Of a stretch of DNA of 5,512 nucleotides, positions 1-5,512 are shown one piece after another (the first letter of the stretch is position 1; each line of letters begins with the position of its first letter). The translations under genes were made by a program, and so were the position numbers. Location: NCBI GenBank assembly GCA_011526395.1, contig WTHW01000018.1, positions 1 to 5,512 of the forward strand. The letters are read 5' to 3'. The notes beneath the pieces are model-generated. The model made no database searches, was not told the DNA's origin, and was given only the letters and a program-made list of their open reading frames with translations. The DNA is from Alphaproteobacteria bacterium (lineage in GTDB: Bacteria; Pseudomonadota; Alphaproteobacteria; Puniceispirillales; Puniceispirillaceae).

Positions 1-15
1 GTGTATAAGAGACAG
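1..15 (+). other. Residual Tn5/Nextera mosaic-end adapter (not biological)
   Basis: GTGTATAAGAGACAG is identical to the last 15 bases of the 19-bp Tn5 mosaic end used in transposase-based sequencing libraries. It sits at the very first base, as expected for untrimmed adapter at a contig end. It should be masked. The natural sequence begins at base 16 (GTAACAACC). This is not evidence of a native Tn5 element, because no transposase or IS50 sequence accompanies it. Confidence 0.93.
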
Positions 16-80
16 GTAACAACCAAGAAAAGCAATTGGTAAGATTTTAGTGCAAATCAAAACCAAGAGTAGCGGACTAG

Positions 81-527
81 CTATAGTACCACCTTCATCT
101 CACAGCTTAGCGCATTGGCAACAAAACAATAACGATGCGCCTGCTCATGCATCTCTTCTAGCTCGGACGTGGTTTTCTCATGACCTGCGACAAATGTCAT
201 TACAGGATGCAAGCTTATGCTTGACACACAGGTTCTGCCATCTTTTGTCTTGCCAAGACGGGCGACAGCAGAATCTTCATAAGATGTGACCTGCCAGCCT
301 GCTTTGGCACATAAGGCTAAAAAGGTCATCATATGACAAGAGCTTAACGAGGCAGCTATTGCCTCTTCTGGGTTCACATAGCGCGCATCTCCCCCATAAT
401 CAGGAGCAGATGTCATGGTGGCTTCGAGGCCGCCTGCAAAGCGCATACGGTGATTGACATTATAGCCCCCTGCCTGAAGCGTCCCATCACCGAGTGACCA
501 TTTTAATTTTGCAACATAATCTGACAT
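81..527 (-). CDS. OsmC family protein (thiol-dependent peroxidase-like)
   Basis: This 148-residue cytosolic protein has the usual length of the OsmC/Ohr family, whose characterised members reduce organic hydroperoxides with a reactive cysteine pair. The first cysteine, C64, lies in a helix motif SSCHMMTFLALCAKAGW (63 onward), and the second, C134, lies in HRYCFVAN (131-138). Both match the family's peroxidatic and resolving positions. The N-terminal strand region and the P52-E55 NPEE segment before the C64 helix are also typical. It reads more like the OsmC/YhfA-type branch than true Ohr, but the subgroup is uncertain. Additional cysteines are C73, C100 and C142. The ATG at 527 is preceded by AAAGG about 7 bases upstream. 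It is the last gene of a three-gene operon, 23 bases after the acyl-CoA synthetase stop, so it is probably co-transcribed. No clear terminator is visible in the roughly 65 natural bases after its TAG stop. Confidence 0.92.
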   Translation of the reverse strand: MSDYVAKLKWSLGDGTLQAGGYNVNHRMRFAGGLEATMTSAPDYGGDARYVNPEEAIAASLSSCHMMTFLALCAKAGWQVTSYEDSAVARLGKTKDGRTCVSSISLHPVMTFVAGHEKTTSELEEMHEQAHRYCFVANALSCEMKVVL

Positions 528-550
528 AGCACTGCCTTTACATATTATTC

Positions 551-2194
551 TTAGCTATCGTGCGAAAGGGCTTTGGCTCTATCACGCAAATCATTTTTCT
601 TAATTTTACCTGTAGAGGTTTTCGGCAAATCCCCAAAAACATAACGCTTTGGCCTTTTATATCCGGCAAGCCTGTCTCTGCAGAACGCATCCAATTCCCC
701 ATCTACAATCTGGGCATTACCGGCCAACTCAACAAAGGCGCAAGGGCTTTCCCCCCATCTCTCATCTGGCTGGGCTACCACAGCAACAGCCGCGATGGCG
801 GGATGATCAAAAAGCACCTTTTCAATCTCAATCGAAGAGATGTTTTCTCCGCCAGAGATAATAATATCTTTGGCTCTATCTTTGATTTCGATATAGCCAT
901 CTTCATGCATCACAGCGATATCACCTGTCCAAAACCAGCCATCTTTGAAGGCTTTGCTGGTTTCTTCTGGCGCTTTAAGATAGCCTTTCATGACAATATT
1001 GCCACGCATGACAATCTCACCAATTGTTGCGCCATCTGCTGGGACCAGATCACCTGTATCAGGGTTTAGGACAAGACAATCTTCTTGCAACTCATAAGCC
1101 ACACCTTGGCGGGCTTTCACCTGTGCTTTGTCTTCCTCAGGTAAGTGATCCCATTCAGGCTTCCAGGCACATATCACAGCAGGGCCATAGACCTCTGTGA
1201 GGCCATAGACATGGGTGATACGCAAACCTTCATTCTCAATCGCCTTAATCACCGCAGGCGGCGGCGGGGCAGCCGCAGTCATCATCTCTACTGTCTGGCT
1301 AAAAGTGCGCTTTTCTTGAGGTGATGCATTGGCAATCAAACTCATAATAATAGGCGCACCACAAAGATGCGTCACATTATGATCAGCAAAAGCGTTATAA
1401 ATCGCCCCTGCCTCTAGCTGACGCAAAAAAACATGACAGCCTGCTAAGATAGTAATTGACCATGGAAAACACCAGCCATTGCAATGAAACATCGGCAACG
1501 TCCATAAATAAACTGGAAAATGCGGCATTTGCCAGCATAGCGTATTATTCACCGCATTTAGATACGCCCCACGATGACTATAAACCACCCCTTTGGGATT
1601 ACCTGTGGTTCCAGAGGTATAACCAACCGTTATCGCATCCCATTCATCTGCTGGCGGGCCATAGGCAAAATCATCATCACCTTCTTCTAGCAATGCCTCA
1701 TAGGTTAGCGCGCCAATCAGAGGACCAGAGGGGCCTTGGGCATCATCAATATCAATAACAAGCGGGTCACACTCACATAGGTCAAGTGCCGCTTTGGCAA
1801 CGCCAGATAAAGCTGTATCAACAAAGAATAGTTTTGCCTCGCAATGGTCAAGAATATAAGCGATAGTTGCTGCATCTAGGCGTGTATTATTGGCATTGAG
1901 AACCGCCCCAATCATTGGTATGGCGAAATGACATTCAAGCATTTCTGGAATATTAGGCGCTAAAATAGAAACACTGTCACCCTTGCCAAAACCGCGCTTA
2001 CAAAGCGCAGAGGCAAGCTTGCGACAGCGTTGTTCTGTCTGTCCCCAATTGCGTCTAATGGTGCCATGAATTACCGCTGGCTTTTCAGGATGAACACGCG
2101 CGGTACGTTTTAGGATTGAGACTGGGGAAAGTGGCACATAATTGGCATCTGTCTTGCCAAGCCCCTCTTGCTCATAGAGTTGTGAGGCACACAT
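551..2194 (-). CDS. AMP-forming acyl-CoA synthetase (ANL superfamily)
   Basis: This 547-residue enzyme activates a carboxylic acid with ATP to an acyl-adenylate and then transfers it to CoA. It is complete. The phosphate-binding loop YTSGTTGNPKG is at 192-202, the A5 motif YGLTE at 330-334, the A7 aspartate in TGD at 423-425, and the hinge KDR at 438-440. The C-terminal domain motif ISGGENISSIEIE starts near 446, and the catalytic lysine K530 lies in PKTSTGK (524-530). The overall pattern, including YVPLSPVSIL near the N terminus and LPMFHCNGWCFPW at 233-245, resembles the ~545-residue bacterial acyl-CoA synthetases related to plant peroxisomal AAE enzymes. The substrate cannot be read from sequence; short, medium or aromatic acids are all possible. 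The start codon lies 2 bases after the stop of the upstream hydratase gene, with an AGGTGAA stretch inside that gene's end as ribosome-binding site, which suggests translational coupling. Confidence 0.95.
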   Translation of the reverse strand: MCASQLYEQEGLGKTDANYVPLSPVSILKRTARVHPEKPAVIHGTIRRNWGQTEQRCRKLASALCKRGFGKGDSVSILAPNIPEMLECHFAIPMIGAVLNANNTRLDAATIAYILDHCEAKLFFVDTALSGVAKAALDLCECDPLVIDIDDAQGPSGPLIGALTYEALLEEGDDDFAYGPPADEWDAITVGYTSGTTGNPKGVVYSHRGAYLNAVNNTLCWQMPHFPVYLWTLPMFHCNGWCFPWSITILAGCHVFLRQLEAGAIYNAFADHNVTHLCGAPIIMSLIANASPQEKRTFSQTVEMMTAAAPPPPAVIKAIENEGLRITHVYGLTEVYGPAVICAWKPEWDHLPEEDKAQVKARQGVAYELQEDCLVLNPDTGDLVPADGATIGEIVMRGNIVMKGYLKAPEETSKAFKDGWFWTGDIAVMHEDGYIEIKDRAKDIIISGGENISSIEIEKVLFDHPAIAAVAVVAQPDERWGESPCAFVELAGNAQIVDGELDAFCRDRLAGYKRPKRYVFGDLPKTSTGKIKKNDLRDRAKALSHDS

Positions 2195-2196
2195 CT

Positions 2197-3027
2197 TTAT
2201 TCACCTGTCCACTCAGGCATTTCTTTTTTGGCGATAAAAGCACCAATGCCAGCTTCGGCATCTGCAAACATCATATTGGTTGCCATCACCTCACCCGCAT
2301 AGGCATAAGCATCGCTCAAAGGCATTTCCAATTGCTTATAGAAAGCTTCTTTGCCAATTTTTACAGCAGACGATGATTTGCCAGCTATGCGGCGCGCCAT
2401 ATCAAGGCTCTGCGCTTCCAACGTCTCATCCTCGACCACCTGATTGACAAGCCCCATCTCATGCACACGTCCCGCATCTATAAAATCACCAAGCAAGAGC
2501 ATTTCCATAGATTGTTTGCGCGTTAAATTGCGCGACAAAGCAACCATAGGCGTTGAACAAAATAGCCCGATATTTACGCCAGACGTCGCAAAGCACGCTG
2601 TTTGAGATGCCACCGCCAAATCACAAGCCGCAACAAGCTGGCATCCTGCTGCGGTGGCAATGCCGCGCACCTCAGCGATAACAGGTTGTGGCAATGTTAC
2701 AATGCGCTGCATCAACTTTGAGCAAATAGCAAATAACTCAATGAAATAGGATTTGCCACCATCCGCATCAGACCGTCTTGCTGTCATCTCTTTGAGGTTA
2801 TGGCCGGCACAAAAATGTTTTGATGAGCTGCGTAAAATCACCGCTTTCACGGCCTTATTCTCTGCAATATCATCTAAATGTGCCTGCAAAGCCTCGAGCA
2901 TATCTTGCGAGAGCGCATTAATCGCGCGCGGTTGGTTCAAGGTCATGATTGCCACCTCCTCATCATAGCGCACAATCACAAGCGGCTCATCACCTTGTGC
3001 AATGGTGGCATCTTGTTTGTCGGTCAT
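2197..3027 (-). CDS. Enoyl-CoA hydratase/isomerase superfamily protein, ECHDC3-like
   Basis: This is a 276-residue crotonase-fold protein. The first oxyanion-hole motif HFCAGHNL is at 71-78 and the second is around AAGCQL at 126-131. The stretch FATSGVNIGLFCSTP (146-160) is characteristic of the ECHDC3-like branch. The two glutamates that perform hydration in classical crotonase are not there: the first aligns with Q130 and the second with G150. Hydratase activity should therefore not be assumed; the fold still predicts binding of an acyl-CoA thioester. I chose the ATG at 3027 over the in-frame GTG at 3054 because a strong AAGGAG lies 7 bases before the ATG and falls inside the longer reading. 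It is the first gene of the operon with the acyl-CoA synthetase and OsmC genes, which fits a role in acyl-CoA processing. The exact reaction is unknown. Confidence 0.9.
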   Translation of the reverse strand: MTDKQDATIAQGDEPLVIVRYDEEVAIMTLNQPRAINALSQDMLEALQAHLDDIAENKAVKAVILRSSSKHFCAGHNLKEMTARRSDADGGKSYFIELFAICSKLMQRIVTLPQPVIAEVRGIATAAGCQLVAACDLAVASQTACFATSGVNIGLFCSTPMVALSRNLTRKQSMEMLLLGDFIDAGRVHEMGLVNQVVEDETLEAQSLDMARRIAGKSSSAVKIGKEAFYKQLEMPLSDAYAYAGEVMATNMMFADAEAGIGAFIAKKEMPEWTGE

Positions 3028-3034
3028 GGCAAAA

Positions 3035-3040
3035 CTCCTT
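3035..3040 (-). promoter_or_regulatory. Ribosome-binding site that fixes the hydratase start
   Basis: Read on the minus strand this is AAGGAG, followed by TTTTGCC and then ATG. The 7-base spacing is ideal. It decides in favour of the start at 3027, because the alternative GTG at 3054 would place this site inside the coding region and has no comparable site upstream. Confidence 0.8.
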
Positions 3041-3218
3041 AAAATCTTCAACACCGTCTATTGTTTCTTTTTTCAAGAAGACTTTGCAATCGATTTTTTC
3101 AAATCATAGAACGGTATGCTTACAACTGTTGCTTTAACCAAGCCAATTGTGGTTTCAACTGCAATGTTTTAACACATGATATGCTGCATGAAATGACGCA
3201 CCCAAGATGGGTTATTGC

Positions 3219-3245
3219 CCAGTGTAAGTACCATACTTACACTGG
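3219..3245. promoter_or_regulatory. Perfect 12-bp inverted repeat, probable operator
   Basis: CCAGTGTAAGTA (3219-3230) and TACTTACACTGG (3234-3245) are exact reverse complements separated by CCA. There is no T-run afterwards, and it lies upstream of a gene rather than downstream, so a dimeric regulator site fits better than a terminator. The right arm overlaps the -35 region of the candidate plus-strand promoter, which implies repression by steric block. The GTAAGTA/TACTTAC core recalls sites I associate with HxlR-type regulators, but this is only a guess; TetR, MarR or GntR families are also possible. No regulator gene is present in the window. Confidence 0.65.
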
Positions 3246-3266
3246 ATTTGACGCTATACTTATAAT
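3237..3266 (+). promoter_or_regulatory. Candidate sigma-70-type promoter for the fusion gene
   Basis: TTACAC (3237-3242, four of six matches to TTGACA) is followed after 18 bases by a perfect TATAAT (3261-3266). Transcription would begin near 3273 and leave a leader of about 90 bases before the preferred ATG. The -35 lies within the right arm of the inverted repeat. A nearby TTGACG at 3248-3253 is not at a workable distance from this -10. AT-rich intergenic DNA yields such matches by chance, so the call is tentative. Confidence 0.45.
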
Positions 3267-3299
3267 CTCATTTGATAATTTTTTGACCGCCAATTGAAC

Positions 3300-3334
3300 T
3301 CAGTGATAATCGGTGCTTAACTATAAGCCACTGA
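3300..3334 (+). promoter_or_regulatory. Possible leader hairpin before the fusion gene
   Basis: TCAGTG (3300-3305) can pair with CACTGA (3329-3334). Inside it, GCTT (3315-3318) can pair with AAGC (3325-3328) around a six-base loop, with nine unpaired bases on the 5' side. It would bury the GTG at 3313, which argues that translation starts further downstream. No T-run follows. It may be chance structure. Confidence 0.25.
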
Positions 3335-3363
3335 TTTATATGACCACAGATAAGCGGGCAAAC

Positions 3364-5163
3364 ATGAGCGATATGACAACAGAATCTGATTTAATTATTG
3401 CAGATATTCTTGCCAAGACAAAGACCATCGCTATTGTCGGGGCGAGTACTAATTGGAAGCGCCCCTCTTATTTTGTGATGCGTTATCTATTGAAACACGG
3501 GTTTGAGGTTATTCCTGTTAATCCAGGCGCGGCTGGGCAAGAAATCTTGGGGCAAATGTGCTATGCTAGTCTGAGCGATATTCCAAAAAAAATTGATATG
3601 GTTGATATCTTTCGACAGTCAGATCATTGCCCGCCTATCGTCGAAGAGGCCATTGAAATTGGAGCAAAATATATCTGGATGCAAATCAATGTCAAAAGTG
3701 ATGAAGCACGCACTCTGGCAATGAATGCTGGCCTAGCTGTAATTGAAAATCGCTGCACCAAAATTGAACATTCGCGCCTATCTGGCCTTTTAGGGCTCGG
3801 CGGATTTTATAGTGGTTTTGTCTCATCTCATCGCGCGCCAGTTGTACCGCCGAAGCAACCTGCTAGAGACGGCGGTCTGTTCAAAACAACGAATATGGAT
3901 ACGCTAGCCGTGCATGCTGGCACACGCCCTGATGGCGCCACTGGCTCGCGAGTTGGTGCGATTCACCAGTCAACCGCCTTTGTATTTGATGATGCTGACC
4001 ATGCGGCAGGACTTTATAATCTGCAAGAGCCTGGCAATATTTATGGCCGTCTATCGAATCCAACCACCGCTTCTTTGGAACAGCGTATAGCCGCACTTGA
4101 TAATGCGGTTGGGGCTTGTTGTGTTGCAACAGGGCATGCAGCACAGATGATAGCGTTGATGCCTATCATGGCACCCGGGCGCAAATTGATCGCTAGCAGT
4201 CGTTTATATGGCGGATCGATAACACAATTCGGTACGACTTTTAAGAATTTCGGCTGGGACGCTGATTTTGTTGATGTCCGGGATGCAGATGCGGTGCGCG
4301 CTGCAGTGGCGGACCCGAATGTCTATGCGCTATTTGCCGAGAGTCTTGCCAATCCAGATGGTAATGTTAGCGATATTACCCAATTAGCAGAAATTGCCCA
4401 TGAGGTCGGTATTCCGCTGATTATAGACAACACAATGGCGACGCCGATCTTGTGCCAACCGGGGAAATTTGGGGCAGATATCGTCATTTACTCAACCACC
4501 AAATTCCTATCTGGTCATGGCAATGCCATGGGTGGTGCAGTTGTTGATACTGGTAATTTTGATTGGCTTGGTGGCAGAGGCTATCCTGCGCTTGCCTCCC
4601 CTGACCCTGCTTATCATGGCATCACCTTTGCAGAAACATTTGGGAAATTGGGTTATATTACCTATTGCCATGCCTCAGCTTTGCGAGATCTTGGCCCAAC
4701 CCTATCGCCACATAATGCATCTTTGACACTAATGGGCCTCGAGACACTGCCTTTGCGGATGGAAAAACATATGTCAAATGCTGCAAAAATAGCCCATTTC
4801 TTAGACGCCCATGACAAAGTCGAATATGTCTCCTGGGCAGGCTTGTCAAAAAGCCCTTATCACGAATTGGCCAAAACATATTTTACCTTTGGCTTTGGCT
4901 CAGTTTTCACTGTAACGCTGAAAGGCTCTTATGAGGAGGCGCAAGAGATGGTGCAACGCTGCAACCTTATTTCACATCTGGCGAATGTTGGCGACACCAG
5001 AAGCTTAATCATGCACCCTGCTTCAACCACTCATCGTCAGCTTACCGAAGCGCAACGCTCAACCGCCGGTATTGGCGAGTCCATGTTGCGCCTGTCAATC
5101 GGTATCGAAAATCCAGATGATTTGATAAAAGACTTGGCAGCTGCCCTTGATGACATAAAGTAA
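3364..5163 (+). CDS. CoA-binding domain fused to O-acetylhomoserine sulfhydrylase (MetY-type)
   Basis: This is a 599-residue two-domain protein. Residues about 10-160 form a complete YccU-type CoA-binding Rossmann domain: VGAS at 25-28, RPSY at 33-36, VNPG at 52-55, MVDIFR at 79-84, WMQ at 105-107 and ENRC at 128-131. After a roughly 20-residue proline/lysine-containing linker, residues 178-596 are a full MetY-like PLP enzyme, which makes homocysteine from O-acetylhomoserine and sulfide. It shows YGRLSNP at 227-233, IDNT with the PLP-nitrogen aspartate at 354-357, the PLP lysine K380 in STTKFLSGHG, NVGDTRSL at 541-548, HPASTTH at 551-557 and R576 in LRLSIG. Each half has the length of a stand-alone protein, and no stop or frame change lies between them. 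The start is uncertain: in-frame options are GTG 3313 and ATG 3340, 3364 and 3373. I prefer 3364 for a weak AGCGGG before it and because the domain begins soon after. MetY-type function is well supported; related Cys/Met enzymes are the alternative. Confidence 0.9.
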   Translation: MSDMTTESDLIIADILAKTKTIAIVGASTNWKRPSYFVMRYLLKHGFEVIPVNPGAAGQEILGQMCYASLSDIPKKIDMVDIFRQSDHCPPIVEEAIEIGAKYIWMQINVKSDEARTLAMNAGLAVIENRCTKIEHSRLSGLLGLGGFYSGFVSSHRAPVVPPKQPARDGGLFKTTNMDTLAVHAGTRPDGATGSRVGAIHQSTAFVFDDADHAAGLYNLQEPGNIYGRLSNPTTASLEQRIAALDNAVGACCVATGHAAQMIALMPIMAPGRKLIASSRLYGGSITQFGTTFKNFGWDADFVDVRDADAVRAAVADPNVYALFAESLANPDGNVSDITQLAEIAHEVGIPLIIDNTMATPILCQPGKFGADIVIYSTTKFLSGHGNAMGGAVVDTGNFDWLGGRGYPALASPDPAYHGITFAETFGKLGYITYCHASALRDLGPTLSPHNASLTLMGLETLPLRMEKHMSNAAKIAHFLDAHDKVEYVSWAGLSKSPYHELAKTYFTFGFGSVFTVTLKGSYEEAQEMVQRCNLISHLANVGDTRSLIMHPASTTHRQLTEAQRSTAGIGESMLRLSIGIENPDDLIKDLAAALDDIK

Positions 5164-5194
5164 ATTCCAATACCCCGCCACCAAACCTCCCCCA

Positions 5195-5219
5195 TAAAAA
5201 AGCCACCCCTAGGACGGCT
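5195..5219 (-). terminator. Rho-independent terminator following the tRNA-fMet remnant
   Basis: On the minus strand, AGCCGTCC and GGGGTGGCT form an eight-pair stem (two G-U pairs) with a three-base TAG loop, followed directly by a run of T. It starts 4 bases beyond the tRNA CCA end, where a tRNA's own terminator is expected. In the plus direction the hairpin has no T-run, so it would be at best a weak terminator for the fusion gene that ends at 5163. Confidence 0.7.
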
Positions 5220-5222
5220 GAT

Positions 5223-5274
<52 letters not shown>

Positions 5275-5309
5275 TATTTTCCTCAGAAACACTAACGCAA
5301 AGCGCTGTA

Positions 5310-5338
5310 TTGATATAGCGGATAGATTGCTTAGTAAT
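5310..5338 (+). promoter_or_regulatory. Weak candidate promoter for the M24 peptidase gene
   Basis: TTGATA (5310-5315, five of six matches to the -35 consensus) and AGTAAT (5333-5338, four of six) are separated by 17 bases. They precede the peptidase start by about 86 bases. The match is modest and could be chance. Confidence 0.3.
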
Positions 5339-5424
5339 AACAAAGAGGCTTGTCTCCTATAGATATCTCTGCCTACCATTAAGTATGTCACACAGCAGAT
5401 GAAGTCAGATAGGCACTTTGATAA

Positions 5425-5512
5425 ATGAGTAACGCGATTTTGCATTTTTCACGCAATGAATATGATGAGCGTATTGCCAAAACAAGACGGGCAATGCAGG
5501 CACAGAACATCG
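5425..5512 (+). CDS. M24/creatinase-type peptidase, N-terminal fragment (runs off window)
   Basis: Only the first 29 codons are present, reading MSNAILHFSRNEYDERIAK and continuing TRRAMQAQNI up to the window edge. The pattern F-S/T-R-x-E-Y-x-x-R-(I/L)-x-K-T-R-x-A-M is typical of the N-terminal creatinase-like domain of M24 metallopeptidases (Xaa-Pro dipeptidase/aminopeptidase P group). Among these it most recalls ectoine hydrolase (DoeA), which opens the ectoine ring during compatible-solute degradation, but 29 residues cannot settle this. No metal-binding residues fall within the window. The ribosome-binding site is weak, with an AGG about 12 bases before the ATG. The gene lies 150 bases beyond the tRNA remnant, on the side predicted to be the integrated element. 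Confidence 0.6.
   Translation, partial: MSNAILHFSRNEYDERIAKTRRAMQAQNI

Larger units (their letters stand above)
3028..3363. other. Divergent intergenic control region
   Basis: About 336 bases separate the outward-facing hydratase operon (minus) and the CoA-binding/MetY fusion gene (plus). I see no credible gene in it. Short reading frames here lack ribosome-binding sites and recognisable sequence. It holds the hydratase ribosome-binding site (3035-3040), a perfect inverted repeat (3219-3245), a candidate plus-strand promoter (3237-3266) and a weak leader hairpin (3300-3334). No convincing -35/-10 pair was found for the minus-strand operon, although the region is AT-rich. Confidence 0.7.

Noticed and set aside
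50..289. Plus-strand reading frame of 79 codons near the left edge
   Set aside because: It is antisense to the OsmC gene, which has both family cysteines and a ribosome-binding site; the antisense translation looks like noise.
560..1069. Long plus-strand reading frame of 169 codons
   Set aside because: It lies wholly antisense to the acyl-CoA synthetase, whose motifs are complete, and its translation has no recognisable domain.
551..3027. DMSP demethylation genes (dmdB/dmdD) in a marine alphaproteobacterium
   Set aside because: The synthetase N terminus and motif context do not resemble DmdB as I know it, the hydratase homologue is ECHDC3-like and lacks the catalytic glutamates, and no dmdA or dmdC is present.
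3275..3325. SAM-II/SAM-V-like riboswitch in the leader of the metY-like gene (GTGATAA and GCTTAA resemble conserved stretches, and ACCG could pair with CGGT)
   Set aside because: The P1 stem required around the loop cannot be formed, the pseudoknot would have only four pairs, and GCTTAA differs from the conserved GCTAAA. A covariance-model search would settle it; a significant hit would reverse this.
3895..5163. Separate metY-like gene starting at ATG 3895
   Set aside because: There is no stop codon before it in frame and no good ribosome-binding site in the preceding bases, so a single fused product is the simpler reading. Internal initiation remains possible.

Overview
The window looks like a contig end from a Gram-negative bacterium, most likely an alphaproteobacterium and possibly a marine SAR116-like lineage. 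That placement rests on the protein families, moderate base composition and initiator-tRNA sequence as I recall them; no search was run. The first 15 bases are residual Tn5/Nextera mosaic-end adapter, so natural sequence starts at base 16 and the left edge is a library end, not a biological boundary.

Left half (81-3027, minus strand): a compact three-gene operon transcribed right to left. It encodes an ECHDC3-type enoyl-CoA hydratase/isomerase-superfamily protein, an AMP-forming acyl-CoA synthetase starting 2 bases after it, and an OsmC-family thiol peroxidase-like protein 23 bases further on. The likely theme is activation of a carboxylic acid to its CoA thioester, processing of that thioester, and protection from hydroperoxides. 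The acid is not identifiable from sequence.

Middle (3028-3363): a divergent intergenic region with a perfect 12-bp inverted repeat (3219-3245). Its right arm overlaps the -35 of a candidate plus-strand promoter, so it looks like a repressor operator. A weaker leader hairpin follows at 3300-3334.

Right half (3364-5163, plus strand): one long gene joining an N-terminal CoA-binding (YccU-like Rossmann) domain to a complete MetY-type O-acetylhomoserine sulfhydrylase. It is a natural-looking in-frame fusion and the most unusual protein here.

Right edge (5195-5512): a minus-strand terminator, then only the 3' 51 bases of an initiator tRNA-fMet gene, cut exactly at the foot of the anticodon stem. 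This is the classic footprint of a tyrosine-recombinase attachment site and suggests that DNA right of about 5274 is an integrated element or island (an assembly chimera is the main alternative). The first gene past the junction is the start of an M24/creatinase-type peptidase, possibly ectoine hydrolase-like, which runs off the window.
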